21,390 nt of DNA from an uncultured Alphaproteobacteria bacterium (GTDB lineage Bacteria; Pseudomonadota; Alphaproteobacteria; RF32; CAG-239), in NCBI GenBank assembly GCA_910587405.1, contig CAJUKS010000017.1, positions 1-21,390 on the forward strand, in the 5' to 3' direction. Position numbers and translations under genes: made by a program. Positions 4,815-14,700 of this stretch are shown piece by piece; position 1 is the first letter of the stretch, and every line of letters starts with the position of its first letter. The notes below the pieces were generated by a model. The model ran no database searches, was not told the origin of the DNA, and saw only the letters and a list, made by a program, of their open reading frames with translations.

Positions 4815-5257
4815 TGTTGTTCCAACTCCAAAAGGTGTTTTTTGATATGCAGGCCGCCGCCGAACCCGACCAGGCGGCCGTTGCTGCCGATCACGCGGTG
4901 GCAGGGGATGAAAATCGGCAACGGATTGCAGTGGTTGGCACCGCCGACGGCCCGGCAGGCGCGGGGATTGTCGGCCATTTCGGCCAGTTGTTTGTAACTC
5001 CGGGTCTCTCCGTAGGGAATCTGCTGCAGGCATTTCCATATTTTCAGTTGAAAATCGGTTCCGTGCGGTTGCAGCGGCAGTTCGAAAAAACGCCGTTCTC
5101 CGGCAAAATATTGTTCCAACTGCCGGGCGGCGCGATATAAAAGCGGGGTCGGCGTGTCGCTTTCGGCAGCGTCGAATTCAAGCCGGGTGAGGACATTGTC
5201 GTCACCGTAAACGGTCAGTTTGCCGATCGGCGAATCAAAACAGTAACAATTCCGCAT
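4805..5257 (-). CDS. ogt: Methylated-DNA--protein-cysteine S-methyltransferase
   Basis: A 150-residue suicide DNA-repair protein that moves the methyl group from O6-methylguanine (and O4-methylthymine) to its own cysteine. The active-site motif IPCHRVIGSNG puts the acceptor at Cys119. The DNA-recognition helix with the 'arginine finger' is RACRAVGGANHCNP (99-112), and TDFQLKIWKCLQQIPYGETRSYKQLA (67-92) is the conserved core. Length fits Ogt-type proteins without the Ada N-terminal domain. ATG 5257 has GGAG 7-8 bp upstream and a near-consensus promoter. It is the first gene of a two-gene unit with the membrane protein and is divergent from the glycosyltransferase. No SOS box is seen at this promoter. 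Confidence 0.95.
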   Translation of the reverse strand: MRNCYCFDSPIGKLTVYGDDNVLTRLEFDAAESDTPTPLLYRAARQLEQYFAGERRFFELPLQPHGTDFQLKIWKCLQQIPYGETRSYKQLAEMADNPRACRAVGGANHCNPLPIFIPCHRVIGSNGRLVGFGGGLHIKKHLLELEQQCR

Positions 5258-5287
5258 TTATGACTCCGCAAGTTTTAATTTGTTTTT

Positions 5288-5316
5288 ATTATTTGCCGCT
5301 TTTAAAACGATGTCAA
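5288..5316 (-). promoter_or_regulatory. Promoter of ogt
   Basis: On the minus strand TTGACA (5316-5311), a 17-bp spacer and AATAAT (5293-5288), about 30 bp before the ogt ATG. Near-consensus, so likely constitutive. Confidence 0.7.
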
Positions 5317-5332
5317 TTTATAAAAATAATGA

Positions 5333-5361
5333 TTGCGTAATCGGGATGGAAATGCTACTAA
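5333..5361 (+). promoter_or_regulatory. Promoter of the glycosyltransferase operon
   Basis: TTGCGT (5333-5338), a 17-bp spacer and TACTAA (5356-5361), 33 bp before the ATG at 5395. Together with the ogt promoter it forms a compact divergent promoter region. Match to consensus is moderate. Confidence 0.45.
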
Positions 5362-5394
5362 AAATAATCATAAAAATATATTTTAGAGATCATC

Positions 5395-6387
5395 ATGCCG
5401 AAAATTTCCCTGATTATTCCGTTATATAACGCCGTACGCCACCTGAGACCCTGTCTGGATTCGGTGACAAGACAAAGCTTTGCCGATTTTGAAGTCATAC
5501 TGGTCAACGACGGTTCTGCCGACGGAACCGCGGAAATCGTCGAAGAATATTGCCGCCGATATCCTCATTTTCGTTTGATAAATCAGAAAAACGGCGGCGT
5601 GTCGGCAGCGCGCAACCGCGGAATGGCCGAAAGCAACGCGCCGTTCCTCGCCTTTCTCGATCAGGATGACCTTTTGCATCCGCAGGCTCTGGAGATTTTG
5701 TATCAAATGGCGGAGGTTACCGCGGCCGATGTGGCGGCGTTTCGGATCCGTTTGGTTCCGGATGATTTTGTCGGCGATCCGCAGCCGCAGAATTTTAACG
5801 TCGCCGAGGCGGCCGCCGCGGCGCATTTCAGCCGTTCTCCGATCACGGACTTTTTCCAAACGGTCAAAGGCGGTCCGATTTATATCTGGAACAAGTTGTA
5901 TCGCCGCGCCGCTCTCGGTGACGTAGAATTTCCGCTCGGCGTGCAGCCGGCCGAAGACACGGTGTTTACTTTGAAAATGCTGCTGACGGTCAAAACGCTG
6001 GTATCCACCGACCTGCAACTGCTTTATTACCGCAATAATGACGCTTCGGTGACCAAACAGGGAATTACCGAAAAATATGTTCGTTCCCATGCTCTGGCCG
6101 CCGGAGAGATAAAACGTTTTATTGACGGTTTGTCTCTGCACGATCAAGGGTTGTGCCGCCGTTTCGACTTTTATCTTTCACGTTTCATTTTCAAGTCGCT
6201 GATATCTCAGCCGTTGCGTCTCATTTCCGGCCCTGACCGGCCGCGCCGGCTGGAAACTTCCCGCGAGCTTGCCGCGACGTTTTTGCAAAACGGTGCGCTC
6301 AAGCCGTCGTTGCTGGGCTGGAAAAAAGCGTTGCTCTGCCGGCTTTACTTCAAGCGCTGCTACCGTGCGGCAAAATTTTTGGCATAG
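5395..6387 (+). CDS. GT2-family glycosyltransferase (GT-A fold)
   Basis: A 330-residue enzyme predicted to transfer a sugar from a nucleotide-sugar to a surface glycan acceptor at the cytoplasmic face. Family features are KISLIIPLYNAVRHLRPCLDSV (3-24), VNDGSADGT with Asp39 for the nucleotide, GGVSAARNRG (67-76), and the metal-binding DxD-type LDQDD (88-92). AEDTVFT near residue 192 is probably the catalytic-base region. It resembles EpsJ/WaaV-like transferases used in LPS core, capsule or exopolysaccharide synthesis, but donor and acceptor cannot be told. A basic C-terminus may associate with the membrane. The start has a weak AGAG upstream. It is followed after 9 bp by a histidine-phosphatase gene, so the two form an operon. 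No other polysaccharide genes are in the window. Confidence 0.9.
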   Translation: MPKISLIIPLYNAVRHLRPCLDSVTRQSFADFEVILVNDGSADGTAEIVEEYCRRYPHFRLINQKNGGVSAARNRGMAESNAPFLAFLDQDDLLHPQALEILYQMAEVTAADVAAFRIRLVPDDFVGDPQPQNFNVAEAAAAAHFSRSPITDFFQTVKGGPIYIWNKLYRRAALGDVEFPLGVQPAEDTVFTLKMLLTVKTLVSTDLQLLYYRNNDASVTKQGITEKYVRSHALAAGEIKRFIDGLSLHDQGLCRRFDFYLSRFIFKSLISQPLRLISGPDRPRRLETSRELAATFLQNGALKPSLLGWKKALLCRLYFKRCYRAAKFLA

Positions 6388-6396
6388 GAGAAACGG

Positions 6397-6945
6397 ATGA
6401 AACTGATTATTATCCGCCACGGACAAACCGATGCGAATGCACAACATCTGGTGCAGGGGGCAAGCCTCGATTTCCCGCTTAACCTTGCCGGCCGCCGTCA
6501 GGCGGAGGCTGCCGCTGAACGCCTTTTGCCGTTTGCTCTGCCGGTTATATATTGCTCGACAATGTTGCGGGCACGTCAAACGGCCGAAGTTATCGGCGGT
6601 CGTCTCGGTTGTCCGGTCGTTGAAACGCCCGGGCTGGAAGAAGTGCACTTCGGCGAGGCGGAAGGAATGCTTTCGGCGGAAGCGCGCCGCCGTTATAAGG
6701 ACGTTTTTGATCGGATTGACTGTCAATGCGAACCCGACTGGCGGCAGGTACACGTCCCCGGCGGGGAAAGCATTAACCAAAGTACCGCCCGGGCGTTGCG
6801 GGCTTTGGAAAATATTGCCCGAACCTCCGCTTTTCCGCTTGCCGGAGTGGTGACGCACGGTTCCCTTATGTTTAATCTTTATTACCATTTTTTCGGACAA
6901 AGCCGTCGTTTTGACAATTGTGAATTTTTTGAAACCGAATTATAA
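6397..6945 (+). CDS. Histidine phosphatase (phosphoglycerate mutase-like) family protein
   Basis: A 182-residue phosphatase of the branch-1 histidine phosphatase superfamily. Catalytic features are RHGQT (7-11, phospho-acceptor His8), STMLRARQTAE (54-64, with Arg58), Glu at 81-82 in GLEEVHFGEAEG (the likely acid), and THG (153-155, His154). The family includes phosphoglycerate mutases, CobC-type alpha-ribazole phosphatases and broad phosphatases, and the sequence does not settle the substrate. Pairing with a glycosyltransferase hints at a sugar-phosphate substrate (inference). A good ribosome site (AGGAG) overlaps the upstream stop codon, 6 bp from the ATG. It ends 3 bp from the stop of a convergent gene. 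Confidence 0.88.
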   Translation: MKLIIIRHGQTDANAQHLVQGASLDFPLNLAGRRQAEAAAERLLPFALPVIYCSTMLRARQTAEVIGGRLGCPVVETPGLEEVHFGEAEGMLSAEARRRYKDVFDRIDCQCEPDWRQVHVPGGESINQSTARALRALENIARTSAFPLAGVVTHGSLMFNLYYHFFGQSRRFDNCEFFETEL

Positions 6946-6948
6946 GTT

Positions 6949-7224
6949 TCAGAAAAAAACGATGCCGATCAGCCCCCATATATAAAACGACGAGAAATAA
7001 AGGGTGGTGAAGGCAACCCAATATTCCAACTTTCCCTGCGGTTTGAAAGTCCGGTGGAGAAGCGGATTTTTGATCACGTAACAAATGATGAAGAGAGACC
7101 GGGCGTTGGGGTAGAAGAGGGCGGGATCTGCCTCCAGCCAAAATCCGAACAGCAGGCTGCCCGCCGGCGGAACTGTCAACACCAAAATCGTGAAAAGTAA
7201 AATGCTTTTAAGTCGTTTTTTCAT
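6949..7224 (-). CDS. Small membrane protein, unknown function
   Basis: A 91-residue protein starting MKKRLKS, with a hydrophobic N-terminal segment (about 8-27) that could be a signal anchor and one or two further hydrophobic stretches (LFIICYVI; the C-terminal FTTLYFSSFYIWGLIGIVFF). I know no family. An upstream in-frame ATG at 7236 would add four residues; neither start has a clear Shine-Dalgarno site, and 7224 was preferred because it gives a typical basic N-terminus. A possible promoter (TTGATA, 17 bp, GATTAT on the minus strand) lies around 7264-7292. It converges with the phosphatase gene. Confidence 0.55.
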   Translation of the reverse strand: MKKRLKSILLFTILVLTVPPAGSLLFGFWLEADPALFYPNARSLFIICYVIKNPLLHRTFKPQGKLEYWVAFTTLYFSSFYIWGLIGIVFF

Positions 7225-7236
7225 TACCAGTGCCAT

Positions 7237-7542
7237 TGTGACGGATAGACGTCGTTTGAAAGGATATAATCTTGCAAATTTTGTAAATTATCAAACAAAA
7301 AATGTATTTAAATATCCTTCAAATGCTCAAAGTTTATACGGTTGTCGGTTCACCGCCCGCAACGACCGGCGATCGAGGCTAATCACTGTACCAAAGGTGA
7401 TGAGATTGTTTGCTCTGAATGATGACATTTAACCACGGAGAAGAAAGGGGAACGTCGTAAAAAATTGCTTTTGTGTGACTGGCGTTCACAGAGCCATTAA
7501 ATCTATAACGACCGGAACAATTGGGAGATTTTTGTGTATTGA
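7237..7542. other. Intergenic stretch without a clear gene
   Basis: About 300 bp with an AT-rich start (7262-7320) and no intact ORF with a ribosome site. The frame that is open from 7543 can be followed backward through two stops into phrases such as IYNDRNNWEIFVY (7501-7539), which read like protein. It may therefore be the decayed front of the remnant described next. Confidence 0.4.
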
Positions 7543-7672
7543 TTCCGTTCAGGCAATTCCGGTTTGCAGGGGAATATCTATGTTGAAAACCCCCGGTCGG
7601 GCCAGGGGTATGGTTTGTTTTTGGAGTATGAGGGCAAGCACTTTGATAAGACCACGTCGGCGGTGCTCAGGC
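7543..7672 (+). pseudogene. Possible coding remnant (unknown protein)
   Basis: In the frame of base 7543 the plus strand reads FRSGNSGLQGNIYVENPRSG, then GQGYGLFLEYEGKHFDKTTS, before running into the antisense of the Hsp20 tail. The residue mix is balanced and protein-like, unlike the arginine- or leucine-rich shadows nearby. Upstream the frame is broken by TGA at 7540 and TAA at 7498, and no start or ribosome site is seen. It may be the fragment of a gene truncated when the Hsp20 gene came to lie here. I recognise no family, and chance is not excluded. Confidence 0.22.
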
Positions 7673-8167
7673 CTCCGGTTGTTGTTGCTGCTGATTTTGG
7701 GATTGTTTTTTATTAATCGGCAGCCGTTGTTTTTTTCTTTTTCCGTCGGCGCTTTTGGGAATTCTTATTTTCAGGACGCCGTCTTCATAATCGGCTTCGG
7801 TTTTGGCAAAGTCGAGATCCCACGGCAACGGAACCGTACGGCGAAACATGCCGTAACGGACTTCCGAAAAGTAGTGGTCGTCCTGATTATGTTCGATCTG
7901 GTTTTTCTTTTCGCCGCTGATGGTCAGATAACCGTCGGAAGATATTTCCACATTGAGATCTTTCTCGTCCATTCCCGGCACTTCGGCCGAAACGTTAACC
8001 GCATCCTTACCTTCCGAAAATTCGATTTTCGGTTCCAGTGACCGGTTTTCATTTTCGCCGTTGGTTTCGAACAAATTCCAGAAATGAGACAGAAAATTAC
8101 GAAATTCTCCTGCCGAGCGGGACGGGGTATCGTACTCCTGAGTTTGTTTGCTTACAGCGTTTTTCAT
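7667..8167 (-). CDS. Small heat-shock protein, Hsp20/alpha-crystallin family
   Basis: A 166-residue ATP-independent holdase chaperone of the cytoplasm that binds unfolding proteins in large oligomers. The alpha-crystallin domain spans about residues 46-138: NVSAEVPGMDEKDLNVEISS, YLTISGEKK, EVRYGMFRRTVPLP, and DYEDGVLKIRIPK, which contains the conserved A/D-x-x-x-G-V-L. The short C-terminal LPI (149-151) is the IxI-type oligomerisation motif, and an unusual Gln-rich tail (NQQQQQPEA) ends the protein. The start has a strong GGGAGA 7 bp upstream. I found no convincing heat-shock sigma-32 promoter. It follows the EF-hand gene on the same strand after 85 bp, but probably has independent control. 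Confidence 0.93.
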   Translation of the reverse strand: MKNAVSKQTQEYDTPSRSAGEFRNFLSHFWNLFETNGENENRSLEPKIEFSEGKDAVNVSAEVPGMDEKDLNVEISSDGYLTISGEKKNQIEHNQDDHYFSEVRYGMFRRTVPLPWDLDFAKTEADYEDGVLKIRIPKSADGKRKKQRLPINKKQSQNQQQQQPEA

Positions 8168-8252
8168 TGTCGATTCTCCCTAAAATTAAATTTCACAGAG
8201 AATAAGATAAGCGCCGTCGCCGTCTTTTTTAAGCTGTCCGAAAGACTATCCT

Positions 8253-8630
8253 TTAATAGTAACGGGCCCGGCCTTTATCCTGTTTTTGATATTTTTCGAT
8301 ATAGTCGGAAAGCTCGCCGAAAGTCAGAAAACCGTCACCGTCGGCATCGGCCGCTTCAAATTGCTGTTCGGGTGTTTGATAAAGTCCTTTTTTGCGGGCC
8401 CGACGCACGTTTCTTTCTTCGGTGCGGGTATAAGTGCGGGTTTTGGCGCCAAATTCCTCGGGGCTCAACTTACCGTCGCCGTCCTTGTCCAGACGGTTCA
8501 TCTCGCTGACGGCAATTTTTTGGGCGTAGGATACCTGCGGAACGTCTTTCGGCGGATTGTATTTGGCTTCGGCAGCCGGAAACGGAAACATGAGCGCCGC
8601 CAGCAGCGCAGTTAAGCAGGACTTCAACAT
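8253..8630 (-). CDS. Exported EF-hand calcium-binding protein
   Basis: A 125-residue secreted or periplasmic protein. Residues 1-22 are a signal peptide, with probable cleavage after AEA (20-22). Two canonical 12-residue EF-hand loops follow: DKDGDGKLSPEE (48-59) and DADGDGFLTFGE (95-106), each with Asp at 1, 3 and 5, Gly at 6 and Glu at 12, so two Ca2+ ions should bind. Between them lies a basic segment (RTEERNVRRARKK). Good ribosome site (GAGGAG) upstream. It lies 77 bp downstream of the autotransporter gene on the same strand, so it might be co-transcribed with it and might bind Ca2+ in the same compartment (inference). A separate promoter is also visible. Confidence 0.88.
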   Translation of the reverse strand: MLKSCLTALLAALMFPFPAAEAKYNPPKDVPQVSYAQKIAVSEMNRLDKDGDGKLSPEEFGAKTRTYTRTEERNVRRARKKGLYQTPEQQFEAADADGDGFLTFGELSDYIEKYQKQDKGRARYY

Positions 8631-8644
8631 TTTTTTCTCCTCAT

Positions 8645-8674
8645 TAAATACAATTTACAATCATCCCTTATCAA
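8645..8674 (-). promoter_or_regulatory. Promoter of the EF-hand gene
   Basis: On the minus strand TTGATA (8674-8669), an 18-bp spacer and TATTTA (8650-8645), about 15 bp before the ATG. The leader is very short and overlaps the ribosome site, so confidence is moderate. It would allow expression independent of the autotransporter. Confidence 0.35.
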
Positions 8675-8707
8675 TACAGAACAACGGGATAAAATTTTAT
8701 TTGGGCG

Positions 8708-11700
8708 TTAAAAGGCATATTTCAATCCGCCGTTGAATATCCAGTTGTCGTCGGTGCCGAGGTCATAGGCCGCTTCGCCGTACAGACTGAAATTGCCGCT
8801 GCGGTATTCGCCGTTCAAACTGAACAACCCGTGATCTTTGTCTGTTTGGTAACTGTCCGTGGCGAATTCGCCGTCCATGTTGTTGATCCGGGCTTTTACC
8901 GCTTGATATTCATTGTTGAATTCATGGTACCAGCTGCCGCCGAAGCGGATTTGCAGCAGATTTTGGTCATTGAAGCTGATTTGTTTCTGCAAATACAGGC
9001 CCAGTCCGCTTTCAACCGACAGACTGTTGGTGTGACGGATATTCAATTCGCCGTCATCAATACCGCTTTGATATAAGCCGGTGAGATTGAGTTCGGCCGT
9101 CGGTTGCAGCGCAAAGCCGTAACCGAGTTCGGTTTCTCCGCGCAGTTCGTTGTTAACGCCGTAATAATAGTTTGTCAGGTCGCCTTTATAACGCTGTCCG
9201 CCGGCATAACGTTTATAATCGCCGCTGCCGTAAGCACCGTAAAGGTTGCCGAACCAACCGCAGCCGTTTCCGGCCAAACCGAACGGCAGCACCAGCCGGG
9301 CAATCGTTTCTTCTTTGCGGCTGTGGTTGTCAAACTTGCTGTCGGCGTGAATAAAATTCCACCCCAAACCGTAGCTGAAACGGTTGTCGGCGGTGTTTCG
9401 GAGCAAGCCGAACAACGAAACCGCCTTGTCGTCGCTGCCGCTCAGAAGGCGGTTGCCGTCAAAACGGCGGTTGTAGTAGTTTAGACCGGTGATAAAGCCG
9501 TCGTTTTCGGCCGCGTTGAACCAGGCGTTGTCAAGCTGACGACCGACGTCTTTCATCATTTCAATGTCGCGGGCGGCCAAAGCCGGGATGAAGTCACGGC
9601 CGGTGCGGCGATTGATTTCACCGGTTAAAGCCGTTTGCGAAGTTGCGGATTTTAAGGCGTCATAAAGGGCGGTATTGTTGTTTTTGCCGTAATTGTCACT
9701 TAAAAAATCGGCAATGGAGACATTATCTTCCACCTCATCAAACGTCTTCATGGTCAGCGTCGTCGTTTTGCCGTCGAAATCGGCGTCAAACAAATAAGAT
9801 TCGGAAGTAACGTTTGTCAAACCGGCGGTATCGCCCTCGAAATTGTTGTGCAGGGTAAAACGGGTTTGGTTGCTTTGCTGAACCGTTTGCGCCGCTACCG
9901 TTGCTTCGCCGTCAATTTTTGCCGCCACAAAACGGCTGTCGGTATTGAACTTGACCTGTCGGTTAAGACTCAGTGTTCCGGCGCCGACCGTAATGGTGCC
10001 GTTGTTGGTGACATCACCGCTGAAAACCGTGTTTTTATCGGCTTCAGCCGCAACATATACGGTGCCGTTATTGACAATTTTGCCGTTGTTTTCGGTATAA
10101 GCGGCAAAAATGTCGGCGTCGCCGCTGCCTTTAATGTACAGTTTTCCGTTGTTGACAATGTTGGCATTGCCGCCGGCATAAAGGGCTGCCGTTTTGGTCT
10201 CGGCCGTTAACGGGTTGAGGTAAACGTTGCCGCGGTTGGTGACTTGTGCGGTGTCGATGGCATAAATGCCGTAGCTGCCGGTGCCGTTGACATTGATTTG
10301 ACCGCTGTTGTCAACCACGGAGCTTCCCTCGGCATAAATACCGTAGCTTCCGTTGCCGTCCACGGTAAGAGCGCCGCTGTTGGTCAGGCGGCTGACGTTA
10401 TCGACCCTGATCGCATAACTGTTGTTGCCTTTGACCGTGATATCGCCCAGATTGTCAACCGTTCCTTTAGCAAGCAGCAGGCCGTAGCTGCCGGTGTTGT
10501 TCATCACAACGGAACCGCTGTTGTAAGTGGCGGTGTTGTTGGACGAGCGCAGGCCCCAGCTGTTGTCGCCGCTGATTTCGATATCGCCTTCGTTATGGAA
10601 AGTCGAAGCGCCTTTGCCGTAAATCCCGTCGTTTTGGCTGCCGCTGGCCGTGATTTTGCCGTAGTTGGTAATCGATCCGCCGTCGGTGGCGGCTAATCCG
10701 TATCCGGTCGCCTGATTGATATTGACGGCGGCATGGTTTTCAATTGTTTTGGCAAGGATGCCGTAACTGGAGGAAGAATTCATGGTGATTACGCCGCGGT
10801 TGACCACTTTCCCTTTGTCGGCGCGAATGCCGTAGGCAGCGCCGGAAGAGGTGACAGAGACGGCGCCGTCGTTGCTGATGTCGGCAGCGCTACTTTCGGA
10901 GTAGATGCCGATATTGCCGTTGCCGAACAGCAGCAGATTGCCGCTGTTGACAATGTTGTTGGCAAAAATCCCGTAAGCGCCCGACATGCTTGTCAGAGTT
11001 GATCCGATTTGAATATTGCCCGAGTTGCGAACCTTGTTGCCGTAAATTCCGGTATTTTTGTGCGAAGAACTGTAAGCAGAACCTTTCGCCGTTATTGAAA
11101 TCCGGTTTTGGTTATTGATTTCATTGTTGTTGGTGAGGGTGGTGCGAATGCCGTAACTGTCTTTGCTGCCGTCGGTTACAATATTGATAATGCCGCTGGT
11201 GCTCAAATTGCGGACAGTGCCGTTTTGAGTATAAATGGCGGTGCCGGCGTTGTAAAGGTTAATCACGCCGCTGTTTTCAATGCTGCCGTTTGCAGAAGCA
11301 TACAGTCCGTAAATGTCGGTCAGCGAGCCCGACGAGTTGCCGAGCGACACGTCTCCCGAATTGATTATTTTTGCGTTATCGGTCCAAATTCCGTAAGAGG
11401 ACGCCGTTCCTTCGGCCGCCTGGGCATAACCGCCGAGTTGTCCGATCATGATTGACGCCTGATTGTTAACCGTATTTGAAACCGTACCGTCGGCATAAAT
11501 GCCGTAAGTAAAGGCTTTGCCGTCGGTATAGATATTCAAATTGCCGCCGCGGTTGTTGGTGATGTTGCTGTTGACGGCTTTTAAGGCTGCCCCGTGTCCG
11601 TACACCATGACAGCGCCCTGATTGCCGATGTTTCCGTTAACGGATTCCAACCCCGAAGCACCGTGAATTGCGGCGGCAGCGGTACCGATTTCCACACTGC

Positions 11701-14700
11701 CGAAATTGTTGATACCGCCATTTTGTGCAAACAATCCGCCGATTTTTTTACCGGTTGCGAAAACCGAAGAGCGATTAAGTTTGACAATCGCCCGGTTGGT
11801 CAGGGTGTGTCCGGCGCCGGCGGTGCCGTTCAGGCGAAGGCCGTAACTGTCGGCATTGCCGTTCAAAACCATGGTGATATTGCCGCCGGACCGGTTGTCG
11901 ATGTTGCCGCTGTTGACGGCAATTCCGTTTCCGGCGCCGTAAATGCGGACTGTTCCCGCATTAGAAACGTTTCCGGTCTGAGCAAAAATTCCGTTGGCCC
12001 GGGTAAACATATTGCCGTTGTCGCCGATTTTGATATCGCCGAGGTTGGTAATGTGCGTCGTATTGCCGAAGATGCCGTAAGCCGGTATCGCGGCGGAAGC
12101 GGCGGTTGACGATATGTCGATTTGCGCCTGATTGTTGACCGTAGAGTTGTTCAATCCCTGAATGCCGTACACCGACCTGTTGTTTTCGGCATAGACGGCG
12201 ATATTGCCGCCGGCCGCATTGGTCAGGGTTCCGTTGCTGACATAAATGCCGCTGCCGCCGCCATAGAGGCTGATGGTGCCGCTGTTGTTAACCGTGCCGC
12301 CGTTGCTGTAGATTCCGGTCGCGGTGTTGAACAGGGTCCCGGTACCGCCGATGCGGATATTGCCGGTGTTGGTTACCGTATTGGCGTTGCCGTTGATACC
12401 GATGCCGACTTTGGTGACGGTTGCCGCTTCCGAAGTCAGAGTGATGTCGGCCCGGTTGTCTAACTGATATCCGCTCTCTGTCAAGGTCAGTCCGTAAACC
12501 GGCGCCTGATCGTCGGCACTGATCAGCACGTTGCCGCCTTTGTCGTTGGTGAGATTGCCGTTTTCAACCATGATCCCCCAGCCGCTGCCGTTCAAATTGA
12601 CGGAACCGCTGTTGATCAGGTTGCCGTCGGATGCCGTTATCCCGTAACCATAACCGTTCAGGGTTACGGATCCGCTGTTGGTGAGGTTGCCGTCTTCGGC
12701 AATCAGGCCGTAACCGTTGCCGTTAAGCGTTATGACGCCGCTGTTGACGAGGTCGGCACCGGTAGCATAGACGGCGCTGCCGTTACTGTTAACGGTAATT
12801 TCGCCGCGGTTGTCGACGGCCGCTTCTTCCGACAAAATGCCGAAAACGTCGGATGCATTTTCGTTAAATTGGCTGATGACGATTTTTCCCGAGTTGTCAA
12901 TATCGACGTTCCAGCCGTAAATGCCGTAGTTGGAGGGCGGCGTCGGCGGTGTTTCTTCTTCGTCGCCGCCTTCTTCCTTTTCTTCCGGAACAAACGTCAT
13001 CGTAATATCGGCGGCGTTTTTGATGCCGTATCCCTCATCAGTCGCAGCCTGAGCGTAAATGCCGTAGCTCTTTTTCTCGCCGGTTCCGGCAATCGTAATG
13101 CTGCCGGCGGTTTCGGTGTTGCCGTTTTGATTGAAAATGCCGTAGCCGGCGCCGTTTATTTGAATATTGCCGCTGCTGTGGACGTCGCCCCGAACTTCGG
13201 AAGAGATGCCGTAGCCGGTATCGGCCGCGGTTATAATGATGTTGCCCTTGTTGATAACAGAACTTTCTGCATTGGTGAAGTTGCTGCCGCTGTTGGCACC
13301 GCTGACGGCCATCATTCCGTATGCGCTTCCCTCGCCGGTTACTTCAATGTTTTTGCCGTTAACGATATTGCCGCCGCGTACCGCTTGCATTCCGGCGGCC
13401 ATGCTTTCGCCGCCGTCGCCGCTGACGGTAATTGAAATAAGGCCGTTGTTGGTGGCGTCGGTGCGTGCGTCGGCATGAATGCCGACCACGCCGCCGGTAC
13501 CGTCAGCCAGAGAGAGCGGATTGTCAACGGCGGCGCCTTCCTCATCGCTTTTTTGCAGGGCAAGTGACAACGTAACGGTACCGTTGTTGATCAAGGTTGC
13601 TTTGTCCAATTTTTCTGCCGACCGGTTGCTTTTTACAAACGCTTTGTCGAGCCAGCTGCTCATTCCCCACAAGCTTAAGGCGCCGCTGTCGTTGCTGCTG
13701 CCCGCAAGATTGATTTCGCCGTCGTTGGATGCCGTGTTGACAAAGTCGGCGTAATAGCCGGTCAACCGGGCCTGCATGCCGGTTACTTTGCCGAAAGCAT
13801 TATCGGCTTTGGCGGAAATGGTGCCGCTGTTGGTAATTGAAGAGTTGGTGTCGGCATACATCCCCATAATCTGATCGCCGGTTGTTTTGCCGGAGAACTC
13901 CATTGAGATTTTACCGCGGTTGCCGGCCGAAGAATAATCGCCGGCGACCATGGCGACGGTACCGTTTTGGGCCTTGACTTCGATGGTGCCGAGGTTGGAA
14001 GCGGAACTGTAGAGCGAAGCGTCAAGGGCAACCGTATTATTGCCGAGATTGATCGTTTGGCCGTTGTCGTTGATGACGACCGATTTGTTGTAAGCCTTCA
14101 TTCCGACCTGAATATATTTTGTATAGAGGTTGACATCGGCGTCAAAATTGATCAGATCGGCCAGCGCAATGGTATCGTAAGCAAAAGTGTCGGCATTGTA
14201 AACCCACATTTTGGCATCGTTGGAAACGTTCATGGCTTCGCGGTTGACTTGGGTGACGTCGTTATTTGCAGCCACCAGAACGGCAGAGTAGGTCTCGCCT
14301 TCAGGTTCGGAAGGCGAGGTGGTGCCGACAACGTAGCTCAAGCCTTTGTCGGTGTGAAAATTGGGATCTTCGGGTTTTTTCGACGGCTCGCTGCTCGCAT
14401 TGCCGCCGCCGCTGCCTCCTCCGCCGCCACCGCCGCCGGCAAGCGCGGCAATTCCTCCCACGGCGGCAGCACCGCCGATCCACCACCACAAATTGCTGCG
14501 TTTGGCGGTATAAACCGGTTCATAAGGCCGGTGGTCAACCATAAATTTTTTATATTGTTTTTGACTGATATTGTTAACACACGGCGGATGCGGATGGGCA
14601 CCGGCATTGCGCAAAGACTGATAGGCAATATGATCGTTGCGCCGGATGGCAACGCAAATTCCGGTATCGCCGTCACTGTTGACGGCATTGATGTTCATGC

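Noticed and set aside
4815..5039. N-terminal extension of the 145-aa membrane protein
   Set aside because: It overlaps ogt coding in another frame, is arginine/proline-rich, and ATG 4814 gives a normal hydrophobic start.
5422..6147. 241-codon minus-strand ORF opposite the glycosyltransferase
   Set aside because: The plus-strand GT2 motifs are clear; the minus frame has no recognisable features.
8222..8246. Hairpin GTCTTT/AAAGAC between the EF-hand and Hsp20 genes
   Set aside because: Only 6 bp with a 13-base loop and no T-tract in the minus direction; too weak to call a terminator.
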